A stretch of 64,000 nucleotides of DNA from Heliomicrobium undosum (GTDB taxonomy: Bacteria > Bacillota > Desulfitobacteriia > Heliobacteriales > Heliobacteriaceae): assembly GCF_009877425.1 (NCBI RefSeq), contig NZ_WXEY01000003.1, forward strand, positions 1 to 64,000, read 5' to 3'. A program made the translations under genes and the position numbers. This document shows, piece after piece, positions 25,555 to 34,589 of the stretch (within the stretch, counting starts at the first letter, position 1; the number at the start of each line of letters is the position of its first letter). The notes below the pieces were generated by a model. The model was not told where the DNA came from. It was given only the letters and a program-made list of their open reading frames with translations, and made no database searches.

Positions 25555-27501
25555 ATGCGCTTGGGGTTGCGGCAACAGATTACGGGAGCGCTCATTCTCG
25601 CCATGTTGCTTCCCTTGTTTACCGGCGCGCTGTGGCTGGTCTTCAAAGCCACGGCGGCCTTGCAGACACAGGAAGACGATTACCTGGCCATCTCGGAAAA
25701 GCAGGTTGAAAACCAGGTGAAAAACCTGGGCGTCGAGTTGTAGAACTCCTTGGAACTGATGGCCGAAAACCCTGAGTTGGGGGCTGCTTTTGCGAGCGGA
25801 GACCGGGAACGGATAGGGCTTTACTTGGCCCGCCTCTTTGCTTATACGAAAGAACGGATGAAATTCGACGTCCTGGAAGCGGGCGACCTCGCGGGCAAGG
25901 TGGTCTACCGGGCTCACAATCCGACAAAATTCGGCGATGATAAGAGTAAAGACGCCCTGATCGGCAAGGCAATCACCGGCGAAAAAATCAATGGCATCGA
26001 TCGAGGCAACTCCGGTCTGGGCATCCGCAGCGTCGTGCCGGTTCGATATGAAGGGCAACTCGTCGGCACCCTGCAAGCGGGGGTGCTGATGAAAGATGAA
26101 CTGGTTCTGCTCAAGGCGCTGACGGGCCTTGACTTCTCTCTCATCGAAGAGGGGAAATCGGCAGCCTCCACATCGGCCTTCGATCCGATGGGCGTAATTT
26201 CCGATCTTGATGTACAGGCGAAGGAAGCCAGGAGCCTCCTGCGGGGCGATCGTGCATATATGGTGAAGCCGATCATGGACAACAACGGCAGGCTGCTTGC
26301 CCACCTGCTGCTCGAACAGGACAGGAGCGCTGCGGTGCAGGCCCGCAATTCCATGGTGGGGGCGTCCGGAGGCGTCGCATTCGGCTTCCTGGTCCTGGCG
26401 CTGATTGTCGGCGTGCTGTACTCACGGAGAATCACAGGACCGATCCTGCGCCTGGAAAGCGCCATGGCCCAGTTGGCCGAGGGCGATCTGCGGGTAGCCC
26501 TGTCAAGTGATCGCCAGGATGAACTGGGGGACTTGACCCGTTCTCTCAACACCATGCAAAGGGGGCTTCGATCGCTTGTCGAACAGGTACAGTCTTCGGC
26601 AGATGGCATCAACGGGTTGGCGAAGGATTTGGACCGCGCCGGTCATGACATCAGCCGCTCGGCTGAGGAGATCGCCCGGGCAGTCCAGCATGTGGCGGCG
26701 GCGGCGGCGAGCCAGGCCGGCGACCTGCAGCGGCAGGTAGAGACGGTTCAGGGGGCCGGGATGGATGTCGCCGCGACGAAAGATGCCTCCGATGCGATGA
26801 ATCAAGCCGCCCAGGAAAGCCTGGCGTTGGTCCGCCAGGGGCGGCAGGCGGTGGCTGACTTGACGGCAGTCAACCGGATGAATCATGAAGCCGCCAGCGC
26901 CATCGGCGCGACGGTGAAGGAACTGCTGGCCGGATCTCAGGTGATTCACACTTTTGTCGATACTATTGCGGCTGTTGCCGGAGAAACAAACCTGCTGGCG
27001 CTCAACGCTGCCATCGAGGCGGCCCATGCAGGGGAAGCAGGTCGCGGCTTTGCCGTCGTCTCTGGGGAAGTGAGGAAGCTGGCGGAACGCTCGTCAGAGG
27101 AGGCGGAAAAAGTAGCGAAGGCTGTCGAGGCGCTCGGTGTGCAGATCGCTCAAGTGGCGAGAAGCGCCGAGGCGCTCAGGGAGATCACAGAGAAAGAACG
27201 CCATACGGTGGAACAGGTGGCAGCGTTAATCGCAGGCGTCGGCGTGAAAGCGGAAGGTCTGGTGACGCAGGTGAATCAGATCGTTTTGCAGATGAATCAC
27301 TTGGAACAAGGCAATCGAAACATCCTCGAATCGGTGGAAAAGCTGCAGTGTTTTTCCGAAGAAGCAGCCGCCGGAACGGAGGAGGTGGCCGCCGCCAGCC
27401 AGGAACAGCAGGAGGGGACCGATCAAGTGACCGATACGATCGGCAACCTCTTTCAGATGAGTGAAGCGTTGCGCCTCGTCAGCAAACGCTTTCAGTTGTG
27501 A
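25555..27501 (+). pseudogene. Methyl-accepting chemotaxis protein gene interrupted by an in-frame TAG
   Basis: ATG 25555 has AGAGGAGG about 9 bases upstream and begins MRLGLRQQITGALILAML with the first membrane helix. Codon 63 is TAG (25741-25743), after which the same frame continues to 27501. Reading through gives 648 residues: a Cache-like outer sensor domain (about 70-250), a second membrane helix (about 268-288), a HAMP domain starting SRRITGPILRLE, and a signalling domain with the hairpin tip ETNLLALNAAIEAAHAGE. A CAG-to-TAG change would explain the stop. A start after the stop would lose helix one, and no ribosome site is seen there. Sequencing error, pseudogene and suppression are all possible. 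Confidence 0.8.
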
Positions 27502-27548
27502 ATCGTTACCGCGCCTCCCCGGGCAACCTAGGGGAGGAGGTGAGCGTT

Positions 27549-28289
27549 TTGCCGCGTTACCCGATCGGCGCCATGTTGATTTTGTTGTCCATGATTCTTC
27601 TTTTCTTCGGAATGGGTGATGGGATCGTTCGGAGGCTTCGTTTCTCGGGAAAAACCCTCCTGTTGGCGCTTCTGCTCTGGTGGCTGGCTCTCTTTGTGGA
27701 CCTTCCCCTCGGCTGGGATCTTCCTTGGGAGGGGATCAACGTCGGTGGGATCGCCATTCCCCTCATCTTCGGCTTCGCCTTGATCGGAAAGACGACCTTG
27801 CAGGCGCGCCGGCTCTGGCTCGCCATCGCCACCGTCGCCCTGTCGGGATTGATCGGGATGCAGGTGCTGGGGGTTGAATCGGACCACTTTCTTTGGGACG
27901 GGCACTGGTTGTTCACCCTGCTGGGGGCAGTAGGGGCCGCGACGGTCGCTGTGGAGGTCCGAGGCGCTCTTGCAGCGGTGCTGCTCGGTTCGGTGTTGGC
28001 AGAAACGGTCGGACCGTTTATCAATGAACACTGGGGGATGACGCCCATCGAAAAGGCCGGCATCCTCGGGAGCGGCATCGTCTACGACCGGATCGTCCTG
28101 TCGGCTTTTTTCATCTTCTTGCTTACGTCCCTGTCGGAACGGGTAGGAGAGTGGAAACCGGAAAAACTGCGGGAGGCCGGCGTGGAGCGGATGCGCTGGT
28201 TGTCCCGGACGATCCCCCTGTTCCGGCGTGTCGAGAGCCGCCAGGGCGAACTGAAGCAGCCGAAGCAGGATGATGGACCGCCGGAATAA
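27549..28289 (+). CDS. Hypothetical polytopic membrane protein
   Basis: 246 residues from TTG 27549, which sits 8 bases after GGGGAGGAGG; GTG 27540 or the longer frame from 27498 are alternatives. About six to seven hydrophobic segments are visible up to residue 200, then a charged cytoplasmic tail with many basic residues. I do not recognise the family; YphA-like proteins occupy a similar place beside der-gpsA in Bacillus, but I cannot show homology. Its end overlaps the next gene by 20 bases, so the two are likely co-translated. Confidence 0.65.
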   Translation: MPRYPIGAMLILLSMILLFFGMGDGIVRRLRFSGKTLLLALLLWWLALFVDLPLGWDLPWEGINVGGIAIPLIFGFALIGKTTLQARRLWLAIATVALSGLIGMQVLGVESDHFLWDGHWLFTLLGAVGAATVAVEVRGALAAVLLGSVLAETVGPFINEHWGMTPIEKAGILGSGIVYDRIVLSAFFIFLLTSLSERVGEWKPEKLREAGVERMRWLSRTIPLFRRVESRQGELKQPKQDDGPPE

Positions 28290-29166
28290 GGGCATCGGCG
28301 CCGGCGGCATGCTCTTCGCGGCGCCTTCGCTGGTGTCGGGTTTTCTCTTCCTATGCCTTTTCGCCGCGCTGGCATGGCTGCTTTTTCAACGATCCGGCGG
28401 GGAGCGGTTCTCCCTTCCGGCAGGCGCATCCTGGCGACCGGTTGTCGCTGACAGCGGCGAAAGGCTGGGCGATTGCCGCTGGCCCTGGCAGAAGGGCGAC
28501 GGCCTGGTCGATACACAGGGCAGGTACTGGCGGGTCGATGGAAATTTTGCGACCGCCGCTTCCCTCGGCGAAGTTTCCGACCCGGTGCTGGATAGGGCGC
28601 TTTGTCCTGTGAGTGTGCTTTTGCCGCAGGATGGCGCAAAAGGGGTCATCGCGCTGCTGACACCGGGCCTTGACGATGGACACGCCGCTGTCTGGGAGAG
28701 GGCGCTGGAACAGGCGGGCTACCGGGTTACCCTGTCTGACGGGCTAGAAGCCGGTTCGTCCCGGTCCATTCGCGAGGCGTCCATGGCGTCGCCGGCAGCG
28801 ATCGTGCGGATCCGGCAGTCCCCGGCGGGGGGATGGAGGGGGACAGATCATGACCGCCACAAGGCGCAACTGGTTGTGGAACGAGGACATCCCCGCCTCC
28901 GGTCCAACCTCGGTTTTGCCCTCCGCTGGCAGCAAACGATTCAAGAGGGGGATCGTCCGCCGATCCTGCTCACCGGGCGTCGCCTGGGTCAACATCTCTC
29001 TCCCCGGTCTGTCGATGTGCTGCTGCCTGAAAGCTTTATCGCCAGCGAATCCATCGCCCTGGCGAGGGGATTGGCGGCAGCGCTGGAACCCGATTCCTTG
29101 ACGAAAGAGTGCCAGTCCGTCATAATGGATAGAAGAATCACGGACATAAGGGGGCCTAGGCCGTGA
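28270..29166 (+). CDS. SpoIIP-like membrane-anchored protein (divergent)
   Basis: 298 residues with one N-terminal hydrophobic segment (about residues 20-40). The C-terminal third reads VVERGHPRLRSNLGFAL (about 201-217), then ILLTGRRLGQHLSPRSVDVLL (about 236-256) and a helix of alanines. This matches in order the SpoIIP/amidase pattern (N-x-x-FA-x-x-L, then R-x-x-x-Q-x-LSP, then an E-A-rich helix). SpoIIP is a spore-engulfment peptidoglycan hydrolase. The usual catalytic His/Glu positions are not clearly kept, so it may be inactive or another protein. It sits in an operon leading to spoIVA-linked genes and overlaps DUF512 by 4 bases. Confidence 0.4.
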   Translation: MMDRRNKGIGAGGMLFAAPSLVSGFLFLCLFAALAWLLFQRSGGERFSLPAGASWRPVVADSGERLGDCRWPWQKGDGLVDTQGRYWRVDGNFATAASLGEVSDPVLDRALCPVSVLLPQDGAKGVIALLTPGLDDGHAAVWERALEQAGYRVTLSDGLEAGSSRSIREASMASPAAIVRIRQSPAGGWRGTDHDRHKAQLVVERGHPRLRSNLGFALRWQQTIQEGDRPPILLTGRRLGQHLSPRSVDVLLPESFIASESIALARGLAAALEPDSLTKECQSVIMDRRITDIRGPRP

Positions 29167-30545
29167 AACCTGTCGGCGGCTTGATTGAGGACCTGGATCC
29201 GGCGGGTCTGGCAAGCCGTATCGGGCTGCGGCGGGGGGACCGGATTGTGGCTGTCAACGGTCATGCCATCCACGACGTGTTGGATTATGGCTTTTATATT
29301 CGAGACGCCTGCGTCAGTCTGGAGATCCTCGACAAAGCTACTGGGGAAATCCGGCAGATTGAGTTGAACAAGGACGAGGACGACGATCTGGGCATCCGCT
29401 TTTCCGAGGCCGCCTTCGATGGCCTGCGGCGTTGCCAGAACCGCTGTCTTTTTTGTTTTGTCGACCAGATGCCGCCGGGGATGCGCCCTACCCTCTATGC
29501 CAAAGACGACGATTACCGCCATTCCTTCTGGCATGGCAATTTCATCACCTTGACCAATCTTTCGGAGGAGGACTTTCAGCGCCTGCTCTCGTTGCGCTTG
29601 AGCCCCCTCTACATCTCTGTGCAGGCGACCGACCCCGAGGCGCGCCAACGGTTGCTCCGGCACCGCCGAGCCGGCGAGATCATGGATCGCTTGCGCCGGT
29701 TGGCTGAGGCGAGGATCCAGGTCCACACCCAGATCGTCTGCTGCCCCGGCCTCAACGATGGCGCTGTGCTGGAAAAGTCGCTGGCCGATCTCTGGTCTCT
29801 CGGGTACGGGCTGGCCAGTGTTGCTGTTGTGCCTGTCGGTTTGACGAGCCACCGCGAGGGGCTGTTCCCGCTCCGGCCCTTTACACCGGGCGAGGCGGAG
29901 ACGGTCGTCCATCAGGTGGGCGCCTGGCAGGAGCGAGCCTTGGCGGAGCGGGGCGAATCGGTTTTTTTTGCGGCTGACGAGTTTTACCTCCTGGCCGGGA
30001 TCCCCTTTCCACCGGCTGAGGTGTATGAGGATTTTGCCCAACTGGAAAATGGGGTTGGACTCTGTCGCCTTTTTTGGGAAGACTGGCAAGAGGCGGCCGA
30101 GCGGTCAGGGGGAACAGGGGGCGCCGTGGAAGGAAATTCCCTCGGCGGAGGAAGCCTGCCGGGCAGGGGTGCGCACACCTTTATCATTACCGGCCTATCG
30201 GGACAGCGTTTTTTGGACAACCTGCTGACTGATGCGCGTGAGCGCATCCGGCTGATCGGCGTGTCGAACAAGTTCTTCGGCCCCACCGTCACGGTGGCCG
30301 GTTTGCTGACGGCGCGCGATGTGATCGACGCGTTGCGCGGTTTGGGCGACCCGCCGCGAAAAGGCGATCGGGTGCTGCTCCCTTCGGTGATGTTCCGGGC
30401 CGAGGGCGATGTCACCCTTGATGATGAAACGGCGGAAGCCATCGCCGAGGCGCTTGACGGCGTCTCGGTAGAGGTCATAGATACGGACGGGGGCGCCCTC
30501 TTTGAGGCGCTTTTTCCCGGAGAGAATCAGCGGGGAAGAAGGTGA
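29163..30545 (+). CDS. DUF512 family protein (PDZ plus radical SAM-like)
   Basis: 460 residues. Residues about 4-65 are a PDZ-like domain (DPAGLASRIGLRRGDRIVAVNG). A radical SAM-type cluster motif CQNRCLFCF uses C91, C95 and C98, followed by VDQMPPGMRPTLYAKDDDYR, a family signature. The C-terminal DUF512 domain covers roughly 270-450. It is found across Clostridia next to der; the reaction is unknown. It overlaps the upstream gene by 4 bases and leads into der after 6. Confidence 0.88.
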   Translation: MKPVGGLIEDLDPAGLASRIGLRRGDRIVAVNGHAIHDVLDYGFYIRDACVSLEILDKATGEIRQIELNKDEDDDLGIRFSEAAFDGLRRCQNRCLFCFVDQMPPGMRPTLYAKDDDYRHSFWHGNFITLTNLSEEDFQRLLSLRLSPLYISVQATDPEARQRLLRHRRAGEIMDRLRRLAEARIQVHTQIVCCPGLNDGAVLEKSLADLWSLGYGLASVAVVPVGLTSHREGLFPLRPFTPGEAETVVHQVGAWQERALAERGESVFFAADEFYLLAGIPFPPAEVYEDFAQLENGVGLCRLFWEDWQEAAERSGGTGGAVEGNSLGGGSLPGRGAHTFIITGLSGQRFLDNLLTDARERIRLIGVSNKFFGPTVTVAGLLTARDVIDALRGLGDPPRKGDRVLLPSVMFRAEGDVTLDDETAEAIAEALDGVSVEVIDTDGGALFEALFPGENQRGRR

Positions 30546-30551
30546 GGAACC

Positions 30552-31880
30552 ATGGCAAAACCGATTGTGGCCATCGTCGGGCGGCCGAATGTGGGAAAAT
30601 CGACGCTCTTTAACCGGTTGACCGGAGGCAGGGTGGCTATTGTAGAAGACCAGCCTGGGGTGACCCGGGACCGCTTGTACCGAGACGCCAACTGGCTGGA
30701 TCGAGAATTCACTGTCGTTGACACGGGCGGATTGGACTTCGGCGATCGCGAAAATCCCTTTTCGGCGATCATCCATAAACAGGCCGAAGCGGCCATGGAA
30801 GAGGCGGACGTCATCCTGTTCCTGGTCGATGGCCGGAGCGGGATCACCGCTGACGATGAGGCTGTCGCCACGATTTTACGGAAGGCGAAGAAGCCTGTCT
30901 TTCTCGTTGTCAACAAGATCGAAGATTTCTCTCAACGGGAGCGGTATTTCGATTTTTACTCCCTCGGCCTGGGAGAACCCATCCCCATCTCGGCCTCCCA
31001 CGGCATGAACACGGGCGACCTGTTAGACGCCGTCGTGGCTGTCCTGCCGGAGAACAACGGCGACGATGAGGACCCGGATGCGATCAAGATCGCCGTCATC
31101 GGGCGGCCGAACGTGGGTAAGTCGTCTCTCGTCAACGCCATCCTGGGACAGGAGCGGGTCATCGTTTCCGACATCCCGGGAACGACGCGCGACGCCATCG
31201 ACACGGCTTTCGACCGCGACAACAAGCGCTACATCCTCATCGATACGGCCGGCATGCGCCGCAAAGGGAAGATCGATGAGGCGGTGGAGCGCTACAGCGT
31301 GATGCGCTCTTTGCGGGCCATCGATCGCAGCGACGTGGTGCTCATGGTCATCGACGCCTCCCAGGGCGTGACCGAGCAGGATAAGAAGATCGCCGGCTAC
31401 GCCCATGAAGCGGGCAAGGCCTGTGTCCTCGTCCTGAACAAGTGGGACCTCGTCCCCAAAGATGACAAGACGATGAACCGTTTCGACAAGGTCGTCCGGT
31501 CGGAAATGGGCTTTCTCGCCTACGCTCCGACGATCTACGTGTCAGCCTTGACGAAACAGCGTTTGCCGAAGATACTGGAACTGGTCGACTTCGTCGCTGA
31601 ACAGGCCACCCGCCGCATCAGCACGTCGGTCATCAATGAACTCCTGGCTGATATTCAGCGGGTCACGCCGGCGCCGACAGACCGGGGACGGCGGTTGAAG
31701 ATCCTTTTTGTGACCCAAACCGGGGTAAAACCGCCCACCTTTGTCTTTTTCGTCAATGATGAAGACTTGTTCCATTTTTCCTATCGCCGCCATGTGGAGA
31801 ACCGCTTCCGGGAGACCTTCGGCTTTGAAGGCGTCCCGATGCGGATCATCATCCGTGAGCGCGAGAAGGAAAAGGACTAG
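30552..31880 (+). CDS. der: GTPase Der (EngA), ribosome assembly
   Basis: 442 residues with the diagnostic two tandem GTPase domains. G1 motifs GRPNVGKST (10-18) and GRPNVGKSS (about 183-191), DTAGMRRKGK and NKWDLV in the second domain, and a C-terminal KH-like domain (about 355-442). Der is essential for maturation of the 50S ribosomal subunit. ATG follows GTGAGG. It leads the der-plsY-gpsA gene set. Confidence 0.95.
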   Translation: MAKPIVAIVGRPNVGKSTLFNRLTGGRVAIVEDQPGVTRDRLYRDANWLDREFTVVDTGGLDFGDRENPFSAIIHKQAEAAMEEADVILFLVDGRSGITADDEAVATILRKAKKPVFLVVNKIEDFSQRERYFDFYSLGLGEPIPISASHGMNTGDLLDAVVAVLPENNGDDEDPDAIKIAVIGRPNVGKSSLVNAILGQERVIVSDIPGTTRDAIDTAFDRDNKRYILIDTAGMRRKGKIDEAVERYSVMRSLRAIDRSDVVLMVIDASQGVTEQDKKIAGYAHEAGKACVLVLNKWDLVPKDDKTMNRFDKVVRSEMGFLAYAPTIYVSALTKQRLPKILELVDFVAEQATRRISTSVINELLADIQRVTPAPTDRGRRLKILFVTQTGVKPPTFVFFVNDEDLFHFSYRRHVENRFRETFGFEGVPMRIIIREREKEKD

Positions 31881-31897
31881 AAAGGACCCGAGCAGCC

Positions 31898-32515
31898 ATG
31901 AACACAATGATCAACCCGATAATCAACGCATCATCGCTTGGGCTGATTGTGCTCGCTTTTTTCCTCGGGTCGATCCCTTTTGCTTATCTTGTCGGGAGAC
32001 TGCGCGGCATCGACATCCGCCAACACGGCAGCGGCAACGTGGGCGCCACCAACGCCTTCCGGGTGCTGGGGGCCGGCTTTGGCGCCTTGACGCTCATCCT
32101 TGATGCGGGAAAAGGGGCCTTGGCCGCCTGGCTGGGACTGGCCAACGGCGAAACGATGGCGGTCATCGCCGGGTTGGCCGCCATTCTGGGGCACACCTTT
32201 TCTCCCTTTATGAAATTCAAGGGCGGCAAGGGCGTCGCCAGCGCCGCCGGTGTGGTGCTATTGCTTGTTCCCGACGTGACGCTGATTTGTCTGCTGGCCT
32301 TTGGGCTGGCGGTGTTTCTCACAAAATACGTTTCCGTCGGTTCGCTGACGGCGGCGGCGTTGCTGCCGTTGCTGATGTTTTTTCTAGACAAACCGGTTCC
32401 TTACCAGTTATTTGCTCTGGTCACAGCCCTTTTTGTCATCTACCGGCACACCTCCAACATCCGCAGACTGCTGGCGGGAACAGAAAATCCCATCACGCGC
32501 AAGCAACATAAATAA
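31898..32515 (+). CDS. plsY: Acyl-phosphate:glycerol-3-phosphate acyltransferase PlsY
   Basis: 205 residues, polytopic. The three PlsY motifs are present: GSIPFAYL, GSGNVGATNAFR and KGGKGVASAAG. It transfers the acyl group from acyl phosphate to glycerol-3-phosphate at the membrane, the first step of phospholipid synthesis, using the product of gpsA next door. An in-frame ATG four codons on is an alternative start. Confidence 0.93.
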   Translation: MNTMINPIINASSLGLIVLAFFLGSIPFAYLVGRLRGIDIRQHGSGNVGATNAFRVLGAGFGALTLILDAGKGALAAWLGLANGETMAVIAGLAAILGHTFSPFMKFKGGKGVASAAGVVLLLVPDVTLICLLAFGLAVFLTKYVSVGSLTAAALLPLLMFFLDKPVPYQLFALVTALFVIYRHTSNIRRLLAGTENPITRKQHK

Positions 32516-32553
32516 AGATGACGCAAAGATAGACGAGGGGGTAAATTCACAAG

Positions 32554-33585
32554 ATGCAATCGGAAAAAGTCGCTGTACTCGGCGCCGGCAGTTGGGGCAC
32601 CGCGCTGGGACGCCTGCTGGTGCAGCAGGGGAAACAGGTGTACCTCTGGTCCCGCCGGGTTGATCTGGCCAAGGATATCAACAGCTACCGGGAAAATCGC
32701 CGCTATCTGCCGGGCGTTCTCTTGCCGGCCAAGGTTCGCGCCCATGCCGATGTGGACGAGGTCCTCAAAGACGCCGCCACGATTGTGCTCGCCGTTCCAT
32801 CGTCGGCCCTTCGGGAGACGGCGGCGCTGATCCGTGAAAGAGTGCAGGGCGATGTGCTGATCATCAGCACCGCCAAGGGGATCGAACCGGAGACGCTGAA
32901 GCGGCCCTCGGAGATCCTGCGGGAAGAACTGCCCAAGGAATTGGCTGATCGGGTCGTCGTCCTCTCCGGTCCCAGCCATGCCGAAGAGGTGGCCCGGGAC
33001 ATCCCCACCACGGTCGTCGTGTCGGCGGAACAGCGGGCGGTGGCCGAACAGGCCCAGGACCTGCTGATGCGTCCCAATTTCCGCGTCTATACCAACCCCG
33101 ACCTGCTCGGTCTGGAACTGGGCGGTTCCTTGAAGAACATCATCGCCCTGGCCTGCGGCGTCGCCGAAGGTCTCGGTTTCGGCGACAATACGAAGGCCGC
33201 CCTCGTCACTCGCGGTCTGGCCGAGATCATCCGCCTGGGCACGGCCATGGGCGCCCGGGAAACGACCTTCGCCGGCCTGGCCGGTCTCGGTGACCTCGTC
33301 GTCACCTGCACGAGCAAGCACTCCCGGAACATGCGCTTCGGCAGTTTCCTGGGCAAGGGCAAGTCGGTGGAAGAGTCGCTGGCCCTGGTCGGCCAGACCG
33401 TGGAAGGCGTCCGCACAACCCGCGCCGCCTACCAGATAGCACGGGAAAAGGGTGTCGAGATGCCGATCACCGAAGAATGTTACCGCGTGCTCTTTGAAGG
33501 CGCTTCTCCGGCTGACGCCGTCGGAACCCTGATGGGCCGTCTGAAGACCCATGAGGTGGAAGAAGGCGTCGAGGGCTGGAATTAG
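32554..33585 (+). CDS. gpsA: Glycerol-3-phosphate dehydrogenase (NAD(P)+)
   Basis: 343 residues. The dinucleotide motif LGAGSWGTALGRLL lies at residues about 9-22; the active-site lysine is in GGSLKNIIALACGVAEG. It reduces dihydroxyacetone phosphate to glycerol-3-phosphate, the substrate of PlsY. It ends the der-plsY-gpsA group; the next transcription unit starts with its own promoter about 50 bases on. Confidence 0.95.
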   Translation: MQSEKVAVLGAGSWGTALGRLLVQQGKQVYLWSRRVDLAKDINSYRENRRYLPGVLLPAKVRAHADVDEVLKDAATIVLAVPSSALRETAALIRERVQGDVLIISTAKGIEPETLKRPSEILREELPKELADRVVVLSGPSHAEEVARDIPTTVVVSAEQRAVAEQAQDLLMRPNFRVYTNPDLLGLELGGSLKNIIALACGVAEGLGFGDNTKAALVTRGLAEIIRLGTAMGARETTFAGLAGLGDLVVTCTSKHSRNMRFGSFLGKGKSVEESLALVGQTVEGVRTTRAAYQIAREKGVEMPITEECYRVLFEGASPADAVGTLMGRLKTHEVEEGVEGWN

Positions 33586-33619
33586 CCGACCGGAAAAAAT
33601 AAAGTCTGGAAATTTAATT

Positions 33620-33660
33620 TTGGCAATCCCCTTGCATTGCCAAAAAACATATGGTAGAGT
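33620..33660 (+). promoter_or_regulatory. Promoter of the aroF T-box leader with an overlapping palindrome
   Basis: TTGCAT (33632-33637), a 17-base spacer and TAGAGT (33655-33660). The -35 box lies inside a perfect inverted repeat, TTGGCAAT / ATTGCCAA (33620-33643), which could be a repressor site in addition to the T-box control. Confidence 0.55.
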
Positions 33661-33679
33661 AAGTTCAACTTCAATATGG

Positions 33680-33998
33680 CATCAGCGATGACAGAGAAAA
33701 GTAGGTCGGCCCCAGCCTTACAGGGAGGAAACGCCATAGACTGAGAGCGTTTTCATGGCATGACAGACTGAAGTTCCCTCTGGAGCTGCCGGCTGAAACC
33801 GCCGCAACCCCTGGTTGCCGTGGCGCGTAGGTCAGGCCGTAGACTTCCGACGTTACAAGGAAGGGAGTATCGGAACGACGTTCCCGTACTCTGCATGGAG
33901 GTGGATCCGTCTTTTCCTTGGAAAAGCAGGATCAACCAGGGTGGTAACGCGAGAGCACAACGCTTTTCGTCCCTGAAGGGATGAAAGGCGTTTTTTGT
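33680..33998 (+). promoter_or_regulatory. T-box riboswitch 1 upstream of aroF
   Basis: T-box GGGTGGTAACGCG at 33939-33951, a one-base variant of the usual ACCGCG ending. The terminator uses AACGC / GCGTT plus TCCCT/GGGA and a T-run (about 33959-33997). Stem I: CAGAG (33692-33696) pairs with CTCTG (33778-33782), GTA is at 33701, and GAA (33770-33772), one base, then TTC (33774-33776). TTC is a phenylalanine codon, which fits control of the aromatic pathway gene aroF. Confidence 0.88.
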
Positions 33999-33999
33999 T

Positions 34000-34241
34000 T
34001 TTACCAGCGTTTCTGGCGATGGGCTGGTTCGGACGGTTCCGTTTAGCCCGATAGAGCCGATTCAGCCAAAAGCTGCTCACGCCGTTTCATCCCTGACCCT
34101 ATGCAGTTAAACGGTTTCGTTTCTCCCGTACTCTTATTCTAAATGAGCGGGCCGCGCGTTTTTTCGTGCGGTCAACCAGGGTGGTACCGCGGATGCCCCG
34201 TAGCATTCGTCCCTATGGAAGGGACAGCTACGGGTTTTTTG
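34000..34241 (+). promoter_or_regulatory. Second, tandem T-box antiterminator/terminator upstream of aroF
   Basis: A canonical GGGTGGTACCGCG at 34179-34191 and a strong terminator CCCGTAGC / GCTACGGG with TTTTTT (34197-34240). The preceding 180 bases hold a CCCG/CGGG hairpin, but I cannot find a Stem I with its GTA and GAA elements or a specifier. It therefore looks like a tandem unit whose tRNA-reading part is lost or greatly changed. Confidence 0.7.
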
Positions 34242-34253
34242 TTTTCACAGGGT

Positions 34254-34335
34254 TAACCCCAACGGGCTAACCCAAAAGGGGTAAGCCCAAGGGAGTTGCC
34301 CCAGAGGGAGTTGCCCCAGAGGGAGTTGCCCGAAG
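34254..34335. repeat. Short tandem repeats, 14-15 bases each
   Basis: Three copies of GGGAGTTGCCCCAGA (34291-34305, 34306-34320, and an altered 34321-34335) preceded by related, more degenerate units (GGGTTAACCCCAAC, GGGCTAACCCAAAA, GGGGTAAGCCCAAG). Each is a small GGG...CCC quasi-palindrome. Confidence 0.8.
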
Positions 34336-34354
34336 GGGGAACCGGGGCGCATTG

Positions 34355-34490
34355 GTCTGCGAGCGGTTTGGGCGGAGCGGCGAACAGCGAGCGCAGTTGC
34401 GCAGCGTCGGGAGCGCCATCGACATGCAGAAAAGCCCCAGAGCCTTTGGCGCGACCAGCGGAGCAACGGAGTGAGCCGCCGCGCAGCCCT
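34355..34490. repeat. Dispersed intergenic repeat, inverted relative to the 15.2-kb copy
   Basis: GCGGAGCGGCGAA, AGCGAGCG and CGACATGCAG (34420-34429) occur here in the same order as the reverse complement of 15225-15335. The two copies are clearly related, with point changes and small gaps. No gene is credible in it. It lies between the second T-box terminator and aroF. Confidence 0.75.
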
Positions 34491-34589
34491 TAGCTCGCAG
34501 GCCAATGCGCCCCTCCACCCCACACCTCGCACGGCTAACCTTGTTTCATTAAGACCCCTAAATGGGACAAAAAAGAGGAGGAATCGCCC

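Noticed and set aside
25741-25743. Pyrrolysine read-through at the chemoreceptor TAG
   Set aside because: No pylT or pylS in the window, and a chemoreceptor is not a known pyrrolysine protein; a point mutation is simpler.
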